Assembly (NCBI GenBank): GCA_018266295.1
Contig: JAFEAQ010000008.1
Span: 1-64,000, forward strand
Direction of reading: 5' to 3'
From: Bdellovibrionales bacterium
GTDB lineage: Bacteria; Bdellovibrionota; Bdellovibrionia; Bdellovibrionales; Bdellovibrionaceae
DNA length: 64,000 nt
The notes under the pieces were generated by a model. That model was not told the DNA's origin, searched no databases, and worked only from the letters and a program-made list of their open reading frames with translations. Shown here in pieces: positions 16,770-24,841 of the stretch. A program made the translations under genes and the position numbers. How positions within the stretch are numbered: the first letter of the stretch is position 1; each line of letters opens with the position of its first letter.

Positions 16770-18782
16770 ATGAGTGAAGACAATAATTTTTTTGCTGAAC
16801 TTCAAATGGAGTTTTTGAATGAGTCAGCATTCCTTCTCGAGTCCTACGAAGAGTCTATGATGAGCCTCGAGACAGGCGCCAAGCCTTCAGAAGATCTTTC
16901 GCAAATTTTCCGCGTCGCTCACTCGGTAAAGGGTGGTGCCGCTGCTGTCGGACTGCAGGATCTCGGCAAGTTCGCCCATGTGATGGAAGACCTCCTTTCT
17001 GCTTTGCGCGCGAATCCTGATCTTGTGAATTCAAATTTGATTTCACTTTTACTTCGTTCAGGCGACGAGTTAAAAAAACGCATCTCTTCACTGCAAAAAG
17101 GTGAAGACACTCCGTGGGACCCTTCTGAGTTGAAGCAACAACTGATCGTTGCGCTAGAAGAAACAACGGGTGCAAAGATGGCTCATCATGATGGTCCTGC
17201 AGCTCCAGCTGCTGACGAAGTGAAGCTCGAAGTTCCAGATGATTTCTTCGCGGCAGCGACTCCAGCTCCGGCGGAGCCTGCTGGTGATGTAGCAAATCTT
17301 GATTTGATGGCTGAACTCTTAGCACAGATGAGTCCCGAGGCCCGTGCAGCGTATGAACAAGAGGAGGCGGCGAAAGCAGCTCCTGCTCCTGTTGCAGCAC
17401 CTGCACTGAAAGTGGCTGCCCCTGAGCCAGCTCCGACTCCGGCGGCGAAGCCAACGACACCTGCAGCAGCAGCTAGTGGCGGTAATGGCGGTGGCGCTGC
17501 AAAATCCGGCACACCAATGAAGCAACAAAATGCGGTGATCAAAGTGGATACGGGTCGTGTGGACTCGGTATTGGATGCCGTGGGTGAGCTCGTCGTTCTT
17601 AAGAATCAGATCGTCCATGATGAGTATATTAAGGCAGGCGGTAACGTTCGCCTTGAAGCGATCGTGGACCAATTAGATAAAGCGGTTCGTGAGCTTTATG
17701 AAAAAACTCTCAGCATTCGTATGACTCCGCTGAAGTCTTTGTTCGTCAAGATCCAGCGTATCGTGCGTGACGTGTCTTTGACATTAAATAAGCCAGTTGA
17801 TCTGCAACTCATCGGTGAAGAGACCGAGGTTGAAAGAACGGTTTTTGAACTTTTGAACGATCCATTGGTTCACTTAGTGCGAAATGCGATGGACCATGGA
17901 GTTGAAAATGGCGACCTCCGTAAGGAGCGCAACAAACCTGCGACGGCGAAGGTCACAGTTTCTGCAAAACAGTCGGGTGGTAACGTTCTTATTGAAATCG
18001 TCGATGACGGTGGCGGTATTAACCGTGAGAAAGTCCTCAAAAAAGCTATCGAGAAAAACTTAGTTCCAGCGGGTGTAGACCCTCAGACAATGTCAGATGA
18101 ATCGGTTTTCCAATTCATCTTTGCTGCGGGCTTCTCGACAGCAGACAAGGTCAGCGATCTTTCAGGTCGCGGCGTAGGTCTTGACGTTGTGAAATCAAAC
18201 TTAGAAAAGATCAACGGTAAGATCAATATCTCTTCGAAATTGGGTCACGGAACAACGTTCCGTCTGACAATCCCACTGAGCACAGCAATTACTGACGGTA
18301 TCGTGGTTGCATTGGATGGCGAAAGATACATTCTGCCGATTCACTCGATCCGCGAAATCGTGCGTGTGATGCCGAAGGATTACACCGAGATTCCAAGTGC
18401 CGGCAAAGTAGCTAAAGTTCGCGAGGTTCTGGTGCCTGTTATCAGCATCGAGAACACTCTTGGTCACATCGCTCGTGATTTGAATAATAAAAATCCTTCT
18501 TGGGGTCAGCGTAAGACGGAATCTCTCAGCTCACGTCGTGAAGAGACTATGCTCGTGATCATTGAATCTATTACTGGCCAGATGGCTTTGCCCGTGGACG
18601 ATGTCCTCGGTCAGGCTCAAGTGGTCGTGAAGCCATTAACAACAGGAAACAACATTCCGGAAGTCGCAGGGGCTGCAATCCTCGGTGACGGCCGTACAGT
18701 CTTAATTTTGGATCCTTCTATGATCGTAGCGAAAGCTGCGCGTGGTGGAAAAGACTTCGATATTAAGGAGCAGGCTGCATGA
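16770..18782 (+). CDS. cheA: Chemotaxis histidine kinase CheA
   Basis: 670 residues. The N-terminal HPt domain has the phospho-accepting histidine at about residue 51 (RVAHSVKGG). A long Ala/Pro-rich linker (about 165-255) follows with no obvious CheY-binding P2 domain. Next come the dimerisation helices, the ATPase domain (HLVRNAMDHGVE, IVDDGGGI, GRGVGLDVVKS, GHGTTFRLTIPLS) and a CheW-like tail. I chose the ATG at 16770, preceded by AGGAG seven bases away, rather than an upstream in-frame ATG at 16701. It heads cheA-cheR-cheB-DUF2914. No receptor or cheY is adjacent, so these must be supplied from elsewhere. Confidence 0.95.
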   Translation: MSEDNNFFAELQMEFLNESAFLLESYEESMMSLETGAKPSEDLSQIFRVAHSVKGGAAAVGLQDLGKFAHVMEDLLSALRANPDLVNSNLISLLLRSGDELKKRISSLQKGEDTPWDPSELKQQLIVALEETTGAKMAHHDGPAAPAADEVKLEVPDDFFAAATPAPAEPAGDVANLDLMAELLAQMSPEARAAYEQEEAAKAAPAPVAAPALKVAAPEPAPTPAAKPTTPAAAASGGNGGGAAKSGTPMKQQNAVIKVDTGRVDSVLDAVGELVVLKNQIVHDEYIKAGGNVRLEAIVDQLDKAVRELYEKTLSIRMTPLKSLFVKIQRIVRDVSLTLNKPVDLQLIGEETEVERTVFELLNDPLVHLVRNAMDHGVENGDLRKERNKPATAKVTVSAKQSGGNVLIEIVDDGGGINREKVLKKAIEKNLVPAGVDPQTMSDESVFQFIFAAGFSTADKVSDLSGRGVGLDVVKSNLEKINGKINISSKLGHGTTFRLTIPLSTAITDGIVVALDGERYILPIHSIREIVRVMPKDYTEIPSAGKVAKVREVLVPVISIENTLGHIARDLNNKNPSWGQRKTESLSSRREETMLVIIESITGQMALPVDDVLGQAQVVVKPLTTGNNIPEVAGAAILGDGRTVLILDPSMIVAKAARGGKDFDIKEQAA

Positions 18783-19663
18783 GTGCTGCCAAGAAAATCG
18801 ACCCTAAGGCGTTCACTCAAGGTATCTTTGATTACCAAGAGCTAGAGCTTTCGAATAAATGCTACGAGCATTTTGCACAGAAGATGTATGACATCGCTGG
18901 CGTGGATTTGCCATTTTCTCCAAAGAATCATGCGCTTCTTAGAAACCGTCTTATTAAAATCCTTCGTCGTCGCGGTATTGCCTCTTACGAAGAGTACTGG
19001 GATATGGTGAAGGACGGCTCTCAGGAAGTGATTTCAGAGTTCGTGTCGGCATTGACGACGAATATGACTTCTTTCTTCCGTGAGTCCGCGCACTTTGATT
19101 TCCTAACAAAGATTTTGCCAGAACAGTTCAGTAAGGCTGAACTTCGCATTTGGTGCTGCGCGAGCAGTACGGGCCAAGAGCCTTATACGATCTCCATGAC
19201 TTGTCGTGAGAGTCTTCCGGATGTACAGCTTGCTCGGACAAAGATCCTTGCGACGGATATTGACCAGCAAGTTTTGAAAAAAGCGTCCATCGGAGTTTAC
19301 GATGAGAAGGACTTGCAGGGTTTAAGCCCGACTCTTCGTCAGAAGTATTTTACGAGAGTCAAATCGACGGATAAAAAACATGTCGATGATTATTTCCAGG
19401 CAAACGATGATATTCATAAACTGATTCGCTTCGCTTATTTTAATTTGATGAATGAAACTTACGTTTTCCAGAATAAGTTTCATGTGATTTTCTGTCGTAA
19501 CGTTTTGATCTACTTCGATGAAGAGACGACAAAAAAAGTCATTAACAACCTGACGTCTGTGCTTGCGCCGGGCGGTTACTTGATTTTGGGGCACTCTGAG
19601 TCAGGTAATGTAAAACACGCAGGTTTAAAACCGCTTTCCAGAGCTATTTACCAAAAGTTGTAG
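18779..19663 (+). CDS. cheR: Chemoreceptor glutamate methyltransferase CheR
   Basis: 294 residues; transfers methyl groups from SAM to receptor glutamates. It has the helical N-terminal domain and a Rossmann methyltransferase core with NMTSFFRE, WCCASSTGQEPYTISM, ILATDIDQQVLKKA, FHVIFCRNVLIYFD and LGHSES. The ATG overlaps the cheA stop by four bases, indicating coupled translation. With CheB it forms the adaptation pair. Confidence 0.95.
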   Translation: MSAAKKIDPKAFTQGIFDYQELELSNKCYEHFAQKMYDIAGVDLPFSPKNHALLRNRLIKILRRRGIASYEEYWDMVKDGSQEVISEFVSALTTNMTSFFRESAHFDFLTKILPEQFSKAELRIWCCASSTGQEPYTISMTCRESLPDVQLARTKILATDIDQQVLKKASIGVYDEKDLQGLSPTLRQKYFTRVKSTDKKHVDDYFQANDDIHKLIRFAYFNLMNETYVFQNKFHVIFCRNVLIYFDEETTKKVINNLTSVLAPGGYLILGHSESGNVKHAGLKPLSRAIYQKL

Positions 19664-19670
19664 GTGATAA

Positions 19671-20729
19671 ATGAGTAAAATACGCGTTCTCATCGTCGAT
19701 GATTCTGCCGTCATTCGCCGCCTTTTGGAAAAGTTCCTGACCTCTTCGCCGGATATCGAAGTCGTCGGTTCTGCGGCGGATCCTTACATTGCTCGGGACA
19801 AACTGGTGCAGTTAAAACCAGACGTCATGACTTTGGACGTTGAGATGCCTCGCATGGACGGTATTAGCTTCCTTGAAAAAGTCATGCAGCACATGCCAAC
19901 ACGAACCATCATCTTTTCGAGCTTGGCAAAGACGGGCTCAGAGACTTACTTCCGCGCTTTGGAAGCCGGTGCCATCGAGATCATGGAGAAGCCTTCGATC
20001 GACGTCAGCCAGTCTATGGAAAATCTTGCGGCTGAAATCGTTGAAAAAGTAAAAGTCGTTGCTCGCGCCCGTATTAGCCCGGTTAAAAAAGTGGCGGCGA
20101 CGTCAGGTCCGGTTGTGAAATCAACAGGGACATCTCTGGCGCGCACAACGCATCAGTTAATCGCCGTTGCGTCTTCAACAGGTGGTACAGAAGCATTGAA
20201 AGTCTTCCTTTCGGGAATGCCGGCAAATATTCCGGGAACTCTGGTGGTTCAACATATGCCTCCAGGCTTCACGAAATCATTTGCTGACAACCTCAATAAG
20301 ATGTTCCCCTTCGAGGTGAAAGAGGCGCAGGAGGGCGATCAAGTCGTTCCGGGCCGGGTGCTGATCGCTCCGGGGAACTATCATATGGAACTCTACAGAA
20401 GTGGTGCTTACTATCACGTAAAACTTCACCAAGAAGCTCCACTCCACTCAGTTCGCCCGGCGGCGGACTATATGATGAAATCGGTTGCGAAATTCGTAGG
20501 TAAAAATGCCTGCGGCGTGGTTCTGACAGGCATGGGTAAAGACGGCGCTGAAGGCCTTCTTGAAATGCACAAAGCGGGCGCTTACTGCGTAGCTCAGAAC
20601 GAAGAAACTTGCGTGGTTTACGGAATGCCGCAAGCGGCGTTCAATTTGGGTGCAACCGACAAAGTCTTGGCGTTGGATAAAATTGCCGGGGACTTGCTCG
20701 CGAAAATCCAAGCTAAAGACGCGGCTTAG
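19671..20729 (+). CDS. cheB: Chemotaxis methylesterase CheB
   Basis: 352 residues: a receiver domain with phospho-acceptor Asp56 (VMTLDVEMPRMDG), a linker, then the methylesterase/deamidase domain. The catalytic residues appear in AVASSTGGTEAL (serine), VVQHMPPGFT (histidine) and LTGMGKDGAEG (aspartate). It reverses CheR methylation after phosphorylation by CheA. The gene follows cheR by seven bases with AGGTGA before the ATG. Confidence 0.95.
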   Translation: MSKIRVLIVDDSAVIRRLLEKFLTSSPDIEVVGSAADPYIARDKLVQLKPDVMTLDVEMPRMDGISFLEKVMQHMPTRTIIFSSLAKTGSETYFRALEAGAIEIMEKPSIDVSQSMENLAAEIVEKVKVVARARISPVKKVAATSGPVVKSTGTSLARTTHQLIAVASSTGGTEALKVFLSGMPANIPGTLVVQHMPPGFTKSFADNLNKMFPFEVKEAQEGDQVVPGRVLIAPGNYHMELYRSGAYYHVKLHQEAPLHSVRPAADYMMKSVAKFVGKNACGVVLTGMGKDGAEGLLEMHKAGAYCVAQNEETCVVYGMPQAAFNLGATDKVLALDKIAGDLLAKIQAKDAA

Positions 20730-20738
20730 GGGAAACCC

Positions 20739-21833
20739 ATGTTCGCAAGCCTCAAACAAAGGTTCGACCACATCCGTGAAAAGTACGAGCATCAGCTCGA
20801 TATCGTATTTTTCATCGGAGGATTCATCTTCGATGCCTTCATGGTGGCGGAACCTGACGAGGTCTTTTCCATCGTTCAACAGATTGCGTACATTTTTATC
20901 GTTGCAGCGTTGATTCATTTTGAATTGCTGTTTCGGTTGCAAAAGTGGCATCCCACGGGACGTTGGGCAAAGCTCTGGGGCTATCGCAATCTTTTATTGC
21001 ACTTCTTGCTCGGAACCATGCTCAATATCTATTCGCTTTTTTATATTAAAAGCGCCTCGGTTCTGAATAGCATTCTTTTCCTGGTGCTGATGGCGGGAAT
21101 GATCGTCGCTAATGAGCTGCCATTCGTTAAAAAATCCCATGTGAGTTTCAAAGTTGGGCTCTATGCGATTTGCGTGTTCTCATTTTTCTCGATTTTAAAT
21201 CCGGTCTTGCTGGGGTTCGTGGGTTGGATTCCTTTTGGCTTGGCCATCGCCGCAACTTTGTTAGTCTTTTTCATCCAGTTCAAGCAACTTAAGAAGCATG
21301 TTCCTGATGACAAGACTCTTTTCCGCGCGATTTTGTTTCCGGGGATTTCGGTTTTAGTGGTGTTTGGTATTTTCTATTTTATGAAGTGGATTCCTCCTGT
21401 CCCACTCAGTGTGCGAGAGCAGGGTGTTTATCACTTGATTGAAAAGAAAGAGGGCGAGTATTTGCTCTCGACTGAAAAGCCATGGTGGAAATTCTGGCAA
21501 TCCGGCGATCAGGAATTTAAAGCCGAACCCGGTGATAAGATCTACTTCTACGCGCAGATTTATTCACCGGCCAAGTTTTCGGACCATGTCTATGTGCAAT
21601 TCGCTTGGGATAATCCTAAGCTAGGTTGGCAAGGGGCGGATCGCATTCCGCTTAAGATCGTCGGTGGCCGTAAAGAGGGCTATCGAGGTTATGCCATCAA
21701 ATCCAATTACACTCCGGGGGACTGGCGCGTTCAGGTTGTCACAGAGGGTGGTCTTGAGATTTCACGATTGTATTTCACCGTCGAGAGCGTCCCCAAAAAC
21801 GAAACCCGCAGTTTTGAAGTCTTGAAAAAATAG
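20739..21833 (+). CDS. Membrane protein with DUF2914-like C-terminal domain
   Basis: 364 residues. About residues 55-225 hold six to seven membrane segments. The last 130 residues, with KPWWKFW, GDKIYFYAQIYSP and GDWRVQVVTEGGLEISRLYF, look like the DUF2914 domain, a probable beta-sandwich outside the membrane. The ATG follows cheB by nine bases with AGGGG as ribosome site, so it is likely the last gene of the che operon. Any link to chemotaxis is only by position. Confidence 0.75.
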   Translation: MFASLKQRFDHIREKYEHQLDIVFFIGGFIFDAFMVAEPDEVFSIVQQIAYIFIVAALIHFELLFRLQKWHPTGRWAKLWGYRNLLLHFLLGTMLNIYSLFYIKSASVLNSILFLVLMAGMIVANELPFVKKSHVSFKVGLYAICVFSFFSILNPVLLGFVGWIPFGLAIAATLLVFFIQFKQLKKHVPDDKTLFRAILFPGISVLVVFGIFYFMKWIPPVPLSVREQGVYHLIEKKEGEYLLSTEKPWWKFWQSGDQEFKAEPGDKIYFYAQIYSPAKFSDHVYVQFAWDNPKLGWQGADRIPLKIVGGRKEGYRGYAIKSNYTPGDWRVQVVTEGGLEISRLYFTVESVPKNETRSFEVLKK

Positions 21834-21913
21834 AGCGCCCATCCCGTTCCCTTGACGATGGTGGATCACTAATGTTTGGCGTGAACATAGGTTCGAGCCC
21901 GTGGGCTTGCATT

Positions 21914-21952
21914 CCTATGACTGTGCGATTACGGATATTGCGAAGTCATAGG
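21914..21952 (+). promoter_or_regulatory. Two-part hairpin masking a ribosome site
   Basis: CCTATGACT (21914-21922) pairs perfectly with AGTCATAGG (21944-21952). Inside it GCGAT pairs with ATTGC, with a two-by-two internal loop (GT/GA) between the stems and a seven-base apical loop. The right arm holds the start of AGGAG (21950-21954), the ribosome site for the ATG at 21961. The shape suits a thermosensor, protein-binding or ligand-binding leader. Confidence 0.6.
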
Positions 21953-21960
21953 AGAAAAAT

Positions 21961-22572
21961 ATGAAATACATTTTATCGTTTGTTGCCATCGTCCTGGTGA
22001 ATTTCGATGTCGCCCTTGCCGTAGATTTGAATCAATGTAGAAATCTTTTATCCTCAGTTCTAAAACAGCCAGCGGGCTACTATATTGTGTCGCAAGGAAA
22101 AGGCGAGCCTGCGAGCAGATTAAATATTTCTTCTGATTCGCTTCCTGTTTTGAGCCTTGCAAATGGCTGGAATGGGCAGCAGCCGCAAGGCTTAGGTCAA
22201 ATTGCATTTGATTGGCAGACTCTGCTCAAGTACGCACCTCTTGCGAACTTTAAAGCTAGCAGTCAGGAGGGTCATCCCGGTACGAAAGTGAATCAAAAAT
22301 TCTACAACGAGGTTATTAGCTGTGGGATTTCGTCTGATGGAGCTTTTTCAATGGAAGTTAAAGCTCGTGCGACAAGTACGGACTTTTCAAGTTGGCCCGT
22401 TTTCAAAGAGCTCTACAGATCTTCGCAGGTAGTTCGGATTAGCAAAATTTCGAATGATACTGTTCTATTACAGGGACAAGTTGATTATGTTGAAAATGGA
22501 AGATCGCAACATTATCAAAACGCAGTTCAGGGAACTCTCAAAAAAGTCGGCAAAGCGGATTTCTTTTATTAG
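21961..22572 (+). CDS. Secreted protein of unknown function
   Basis: 203 residues with a signal peptide ending in VALA and two cysteines in the mature part. I do not recognise a domain. The mature protein is polar and beta-rich, with phrases such as QGKGEPASRLN and LLQGQVDYVENG, as in small periplasmic proteins. It has its own leader with a hairpin that hides the ribosome site, so translation is probably controlled. A neighbouring hairpin at 22599-22622 may end the transcript. Confidence 0.75.
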   Translation: MKYILSFVAIVLVNFDVALAVDLNQCRNLLSSVLKQPAGYYIVSQGKGEPASRLNISSDSLPVLSLANGWNGQQPQGLGQIAFDWQTLLKYAPLANFKASSQEGHPGTKVNQKFYNEVISCGISSDGAFSMEVKARATSTDFSSWPVFKELYRSSQVVRISKISNDTVLLQGQVDYVENGRSQHYQNAVQGTLKKVGKADFFY

Positions 22573-22598
22573 TTTCTAGATAGCTATTTCGCTCAAAA

Positions 22599-22622
22599 GG
22601 CACGGTCTAGATAGACTGTGCC
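22599..22622. terminator. Hairpin between convergent genes
   Basis: GGCACGGTCTA pairs with TAGACTGTGCC with one wobble and a tiny loop. There is no clear T run, so it may be a rho-assisted or weak terminator between the secreted protein gene and pcnB. A 12-base palindrome (CTAGGGCCCTAG) follows at 22630. Confidence 0.45.
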
Positions 22623-22637
22623 AGCAGCCCTAGGGCC

Positions 22638-23852
22638 CTAGTGCTGAGTCTCGGTGTTTTCGTGATTGCGAGGCTGAGGCTTGTTCTCGAAGCGCTTAAA
22701 CTGACCAACCCAGAACGACAGCAAAGAACCTGATACGGTGTAATCTAGCTGAGCGAGTTTCAAAGCCAAAGGCAGAGCCTCGTTACGAAGGAAGCCCAGC
22801 TGACGGCGTTCTCCCTTACGCAAATAAGTATCCACTTTTTGCAAATTGTGAATCAATTGCAGAGCTTTAAAGAACGTGGCTTGTTCTTGTTTGAACATGC
22901 CAAGCTCTTCGCGCAAGAAAAACTGCAACTTATCTTCGTTTTGGATTCTTTCGAGATCCCAGCCGTCTTCTCCGTAGTGTGCCTTTAAGAAGGCAAACAT
23001 GAAGCCAGAAAGAAGTTCTGTTGGATCTTCGAAACGGAATCCGCAAGCTTTCATGCGACGAAGGTGCGCTTCAAAGACGGCAAGTTTATCACTGTCTTTG
23101 TAAATTGCATCCAAGCCCGAAAGAATATTTTCAAGTACCTGGAGATCATGCAACTCCATGAAAGTCAGAGTCGGATCCGGCAGGCGCAAAATTTTGAGAT
23201 ATTCTTCGCGGCGGCGAGGAAGAACCGCCCGCTTTAACTCCGGAGCGCATTGCACGATGGCCGCGCGCATTTCAGGATCAATGGTGAAATTCAATTTATG
23301 AGTCAAACGAACCGCACGCAAAATGCGGATCGGATCCTCGATGAAACGCTCCACCGAGTTTCCGATCATGCGGAGAGTGCGGCTGGCGATGTCTTTTTGG
23401 CCTTCGCAGTAGTCGATGATTTTTTGCTGAATCGGATCGTAGAACAAAGCATTGATGGTGAAATCGCGGCGTTTCGCGTCTTCTTCGCAGGTGCCGAAGT
23501 AGTTATCGCCGACAACTTCTGATTCACCATCTTCGAGTTCTTCAGCGCTCACAGTACGGCGGAAAGTGGCAACTTCAAACTGTTGGTCACCGCGGCGGAC
23601 AAGCACCAGACGGAAACGTTTGCCGATCACATAGGCATGAGGAATTTTACGGCGAACCTGATTCGGGTGAGCATTGGTCGCAATATCGAAGTCTTTCGGA
23701 TGAATGCCGGCCAACAAGTCACGAACGCAACCTCCTACGAGGTAGGTTTCAAAGCCTTCATCCTGAAGGATGCGCACGATCTCGCGGGCATAAGGATCAA
23801 TCCAGTCTTCGTGCAATTGGGGTCTAGTCGTCAAATTTCTCACCGTTTTCAA
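22638..23852 (-). CDS. pcnB: Poly(A) polymerase / CCA-adding family nucleotidyltransferase
   Basis: 404 residues of the class II tRNA nucleotidyltransferase/PcnB family. The catalytic core reads YLVGGCVRDLL, then DFDIATNA with the metal-binding aspartates. EVATFR, RRDFTINAL, RFIEDPIRILRAVRL and the RRREEYLKIL helix follow. The length and the basic linker point to PcnB-like poly(A) polymerase, which tags RNA 3-prime ends for decay, but CCA-adding activity cannot be excluded from sequence alone. It is divergent from the hydrolase gene across 67 bases. Confidence 0.87.
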   Translation of the reverse strand: MKTVRNLTTRPQLHEDWIDPYAREIVRILQDEGFETYLVGGCVRDLLAGIHPKDFDIATNAHPNQVRRKIPHAYVIGKRFRLVLVRRGDQQFEVATFRRTVSAEELEDGESEVVGDNYFGTCEEDAKRRDFTINALFYDPIQQKIIDYCEGQKDIASRTLRMIGNSVERFIEDPIRILRAVRLTHKLNFTIDPEMRAAIVQCAPELKRAVLPRRREEYLKILRLPDPTLTFMELHDLQVLENILSGLDAIYKDSDKLAVFEAHLRRMKACGFRFEDPTELLSGFMFAFLKAHYGEDGWDLERIQNEDKLQFFLREELGMFKQEQATFFKALQLIHNLQKVDTYLRKGERRQLGFLRNEALPLALKLAQLDYTVSGSLLSFWVGQFKRFENKPQPRNHENTETQH

Positions 23853-23884
23853 TTATGTAGGAACTTTGGTTTTAACGGAAGGGC

Positions 23885-23912
23885 TAGACCGTGTCAATTT
23901 TTGGGGTATAAT
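23885..23912 (+). promoter_or_regulatory. Promoter giving an apparently leaderless mRNA
   Basis: A perfect TATAAT at 23907-23912 has TAGACC sixteen bases upstream as a -35 box. Transcription would start about seven bases downstream, at or next to the ATG at 23920. No ribosome site precedes that ATG. Confidence 0.65.
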
Positions 23913-23919
23913 CCCGGCC

Positions 23920-24735
23920 ATGTCTTACCTTGATTTGTATAATTATCAGCTGACGGGCCCCGAAACAGGGCGCAAATGGGTTTTCGTTCATGGTCTCATG
24001 GGATATGGAGCCAATTGGCGTAAAGTTATCGCGGGGTTAGAGAACACGGAACACGTTCTGGCCTATGATCAACGCGGTCACGGTCGCTCGCAAAAGCCGC
24101 CCACCGGCTACACTCCCGAAGACTATGCCGATGATATTTATAAACTCACCGAAGAACTCGGCTGGGATCGTTTTATTCTTGTCGGTCACTCCATGGGAGG
24201 CCGCAATGTTTTGAACTTTGCCTCTCGGCATCCTGAGAAATTGATCAAGCTCGTGGTCGAGGATATCGGTCCTGAGTCCGACCCAAACGCGGCCGAATAC
24301 TATGAAACACTGCTGGGAATGGTGCCGACGCCGTTCCCAAATCGTGAGGCTGCGCGCGACTTTTTCCAGAAGGATTTTTTAGAGAAAGCCGCGACTCGCG
24401 ACAAGCCTCAGGTGCTTGCTCAATTCTTGTATGCCAACATCGAGGATAAGCCGGATGGAACAGCCGACTGGCGTTTTTCTAAACAAGGGATTCTAAAGAC
24501 CGTGGTCGATGGCCGAGCTTCCGAACGCTGGCATGAAGTGGAGTCCTTGAAGGTTCCAACATTGTGGATTCGTGGAGCCCAATCGCGCGAGCTGACCCAT
24601 GCAAGTTATGAACGAATTCTTCAATCAAATTCGCTAATTACCGGCGTTGAAATCCCTAATGCGGGGCATTGGGTGCATTCTGAGCAACCTGCCGCATTTT
24701 TGCAAGCCTTGAAAGACTTTGCGGGAGGCTTTTAG
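23920..24735 (+). CDS. Alpha/beta hydrolase
   Basis: About 271 residues. HGLMGYGANW is the oxyanion loop, YDQRGHGRSQ the conserved strand-turn, VGHSMGGRN the nucleophile elbow (serine) and NAGHWVHSEQP the catalytic histidine. The family includes esterases and YbfF/MhpC-like enzymes; the substrate is unknown. I start at the ATG at 23920 directly after a good promoter. The frame is open further back to a TTG at 23866 with weak AGGA, which would overlap the promoter. Confidence 0.82.
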   Translation: MSYLDLYNYQLTGPETGRKWVFVHGLMGYGANWRKVIAGLENTEHVLAYDQRGHGRSQKPPTGYTPEDYADDIYKLTEELGWDRFILVGHSMGGRNVLNFASRHPEKLIKLVVEDIGPESDPNAAEYYETLLGMVPTPFPNREAARDFFQKDFLEKAATRDKPQVLAQFLYANIEDKPDGTADWRFSKQGILKTVVDGRASERWHEVESLKVPTLWIRGAQSRELTHASYERILQSNSLITGVEIPNAGHWVHSEQPAAFLQALKDFAGGF

Positions 24736-24841
24736 GCTGTCGGGATAGAGGCCGTGAAACTGCCTGTTTCTTTGACTTTCCTAGAAGTTCTCATTACTTT
24801 GGGGCTTTTAAGACCTAATCCTGTCTCTTTGGAGTAAGAAA

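Noticed and set aside
21889-21910. tRNA-like phrase GGTTCGAGCC
   Set aside because: No cloverleaf, anticodon arm or acceptor stem can be built around it.
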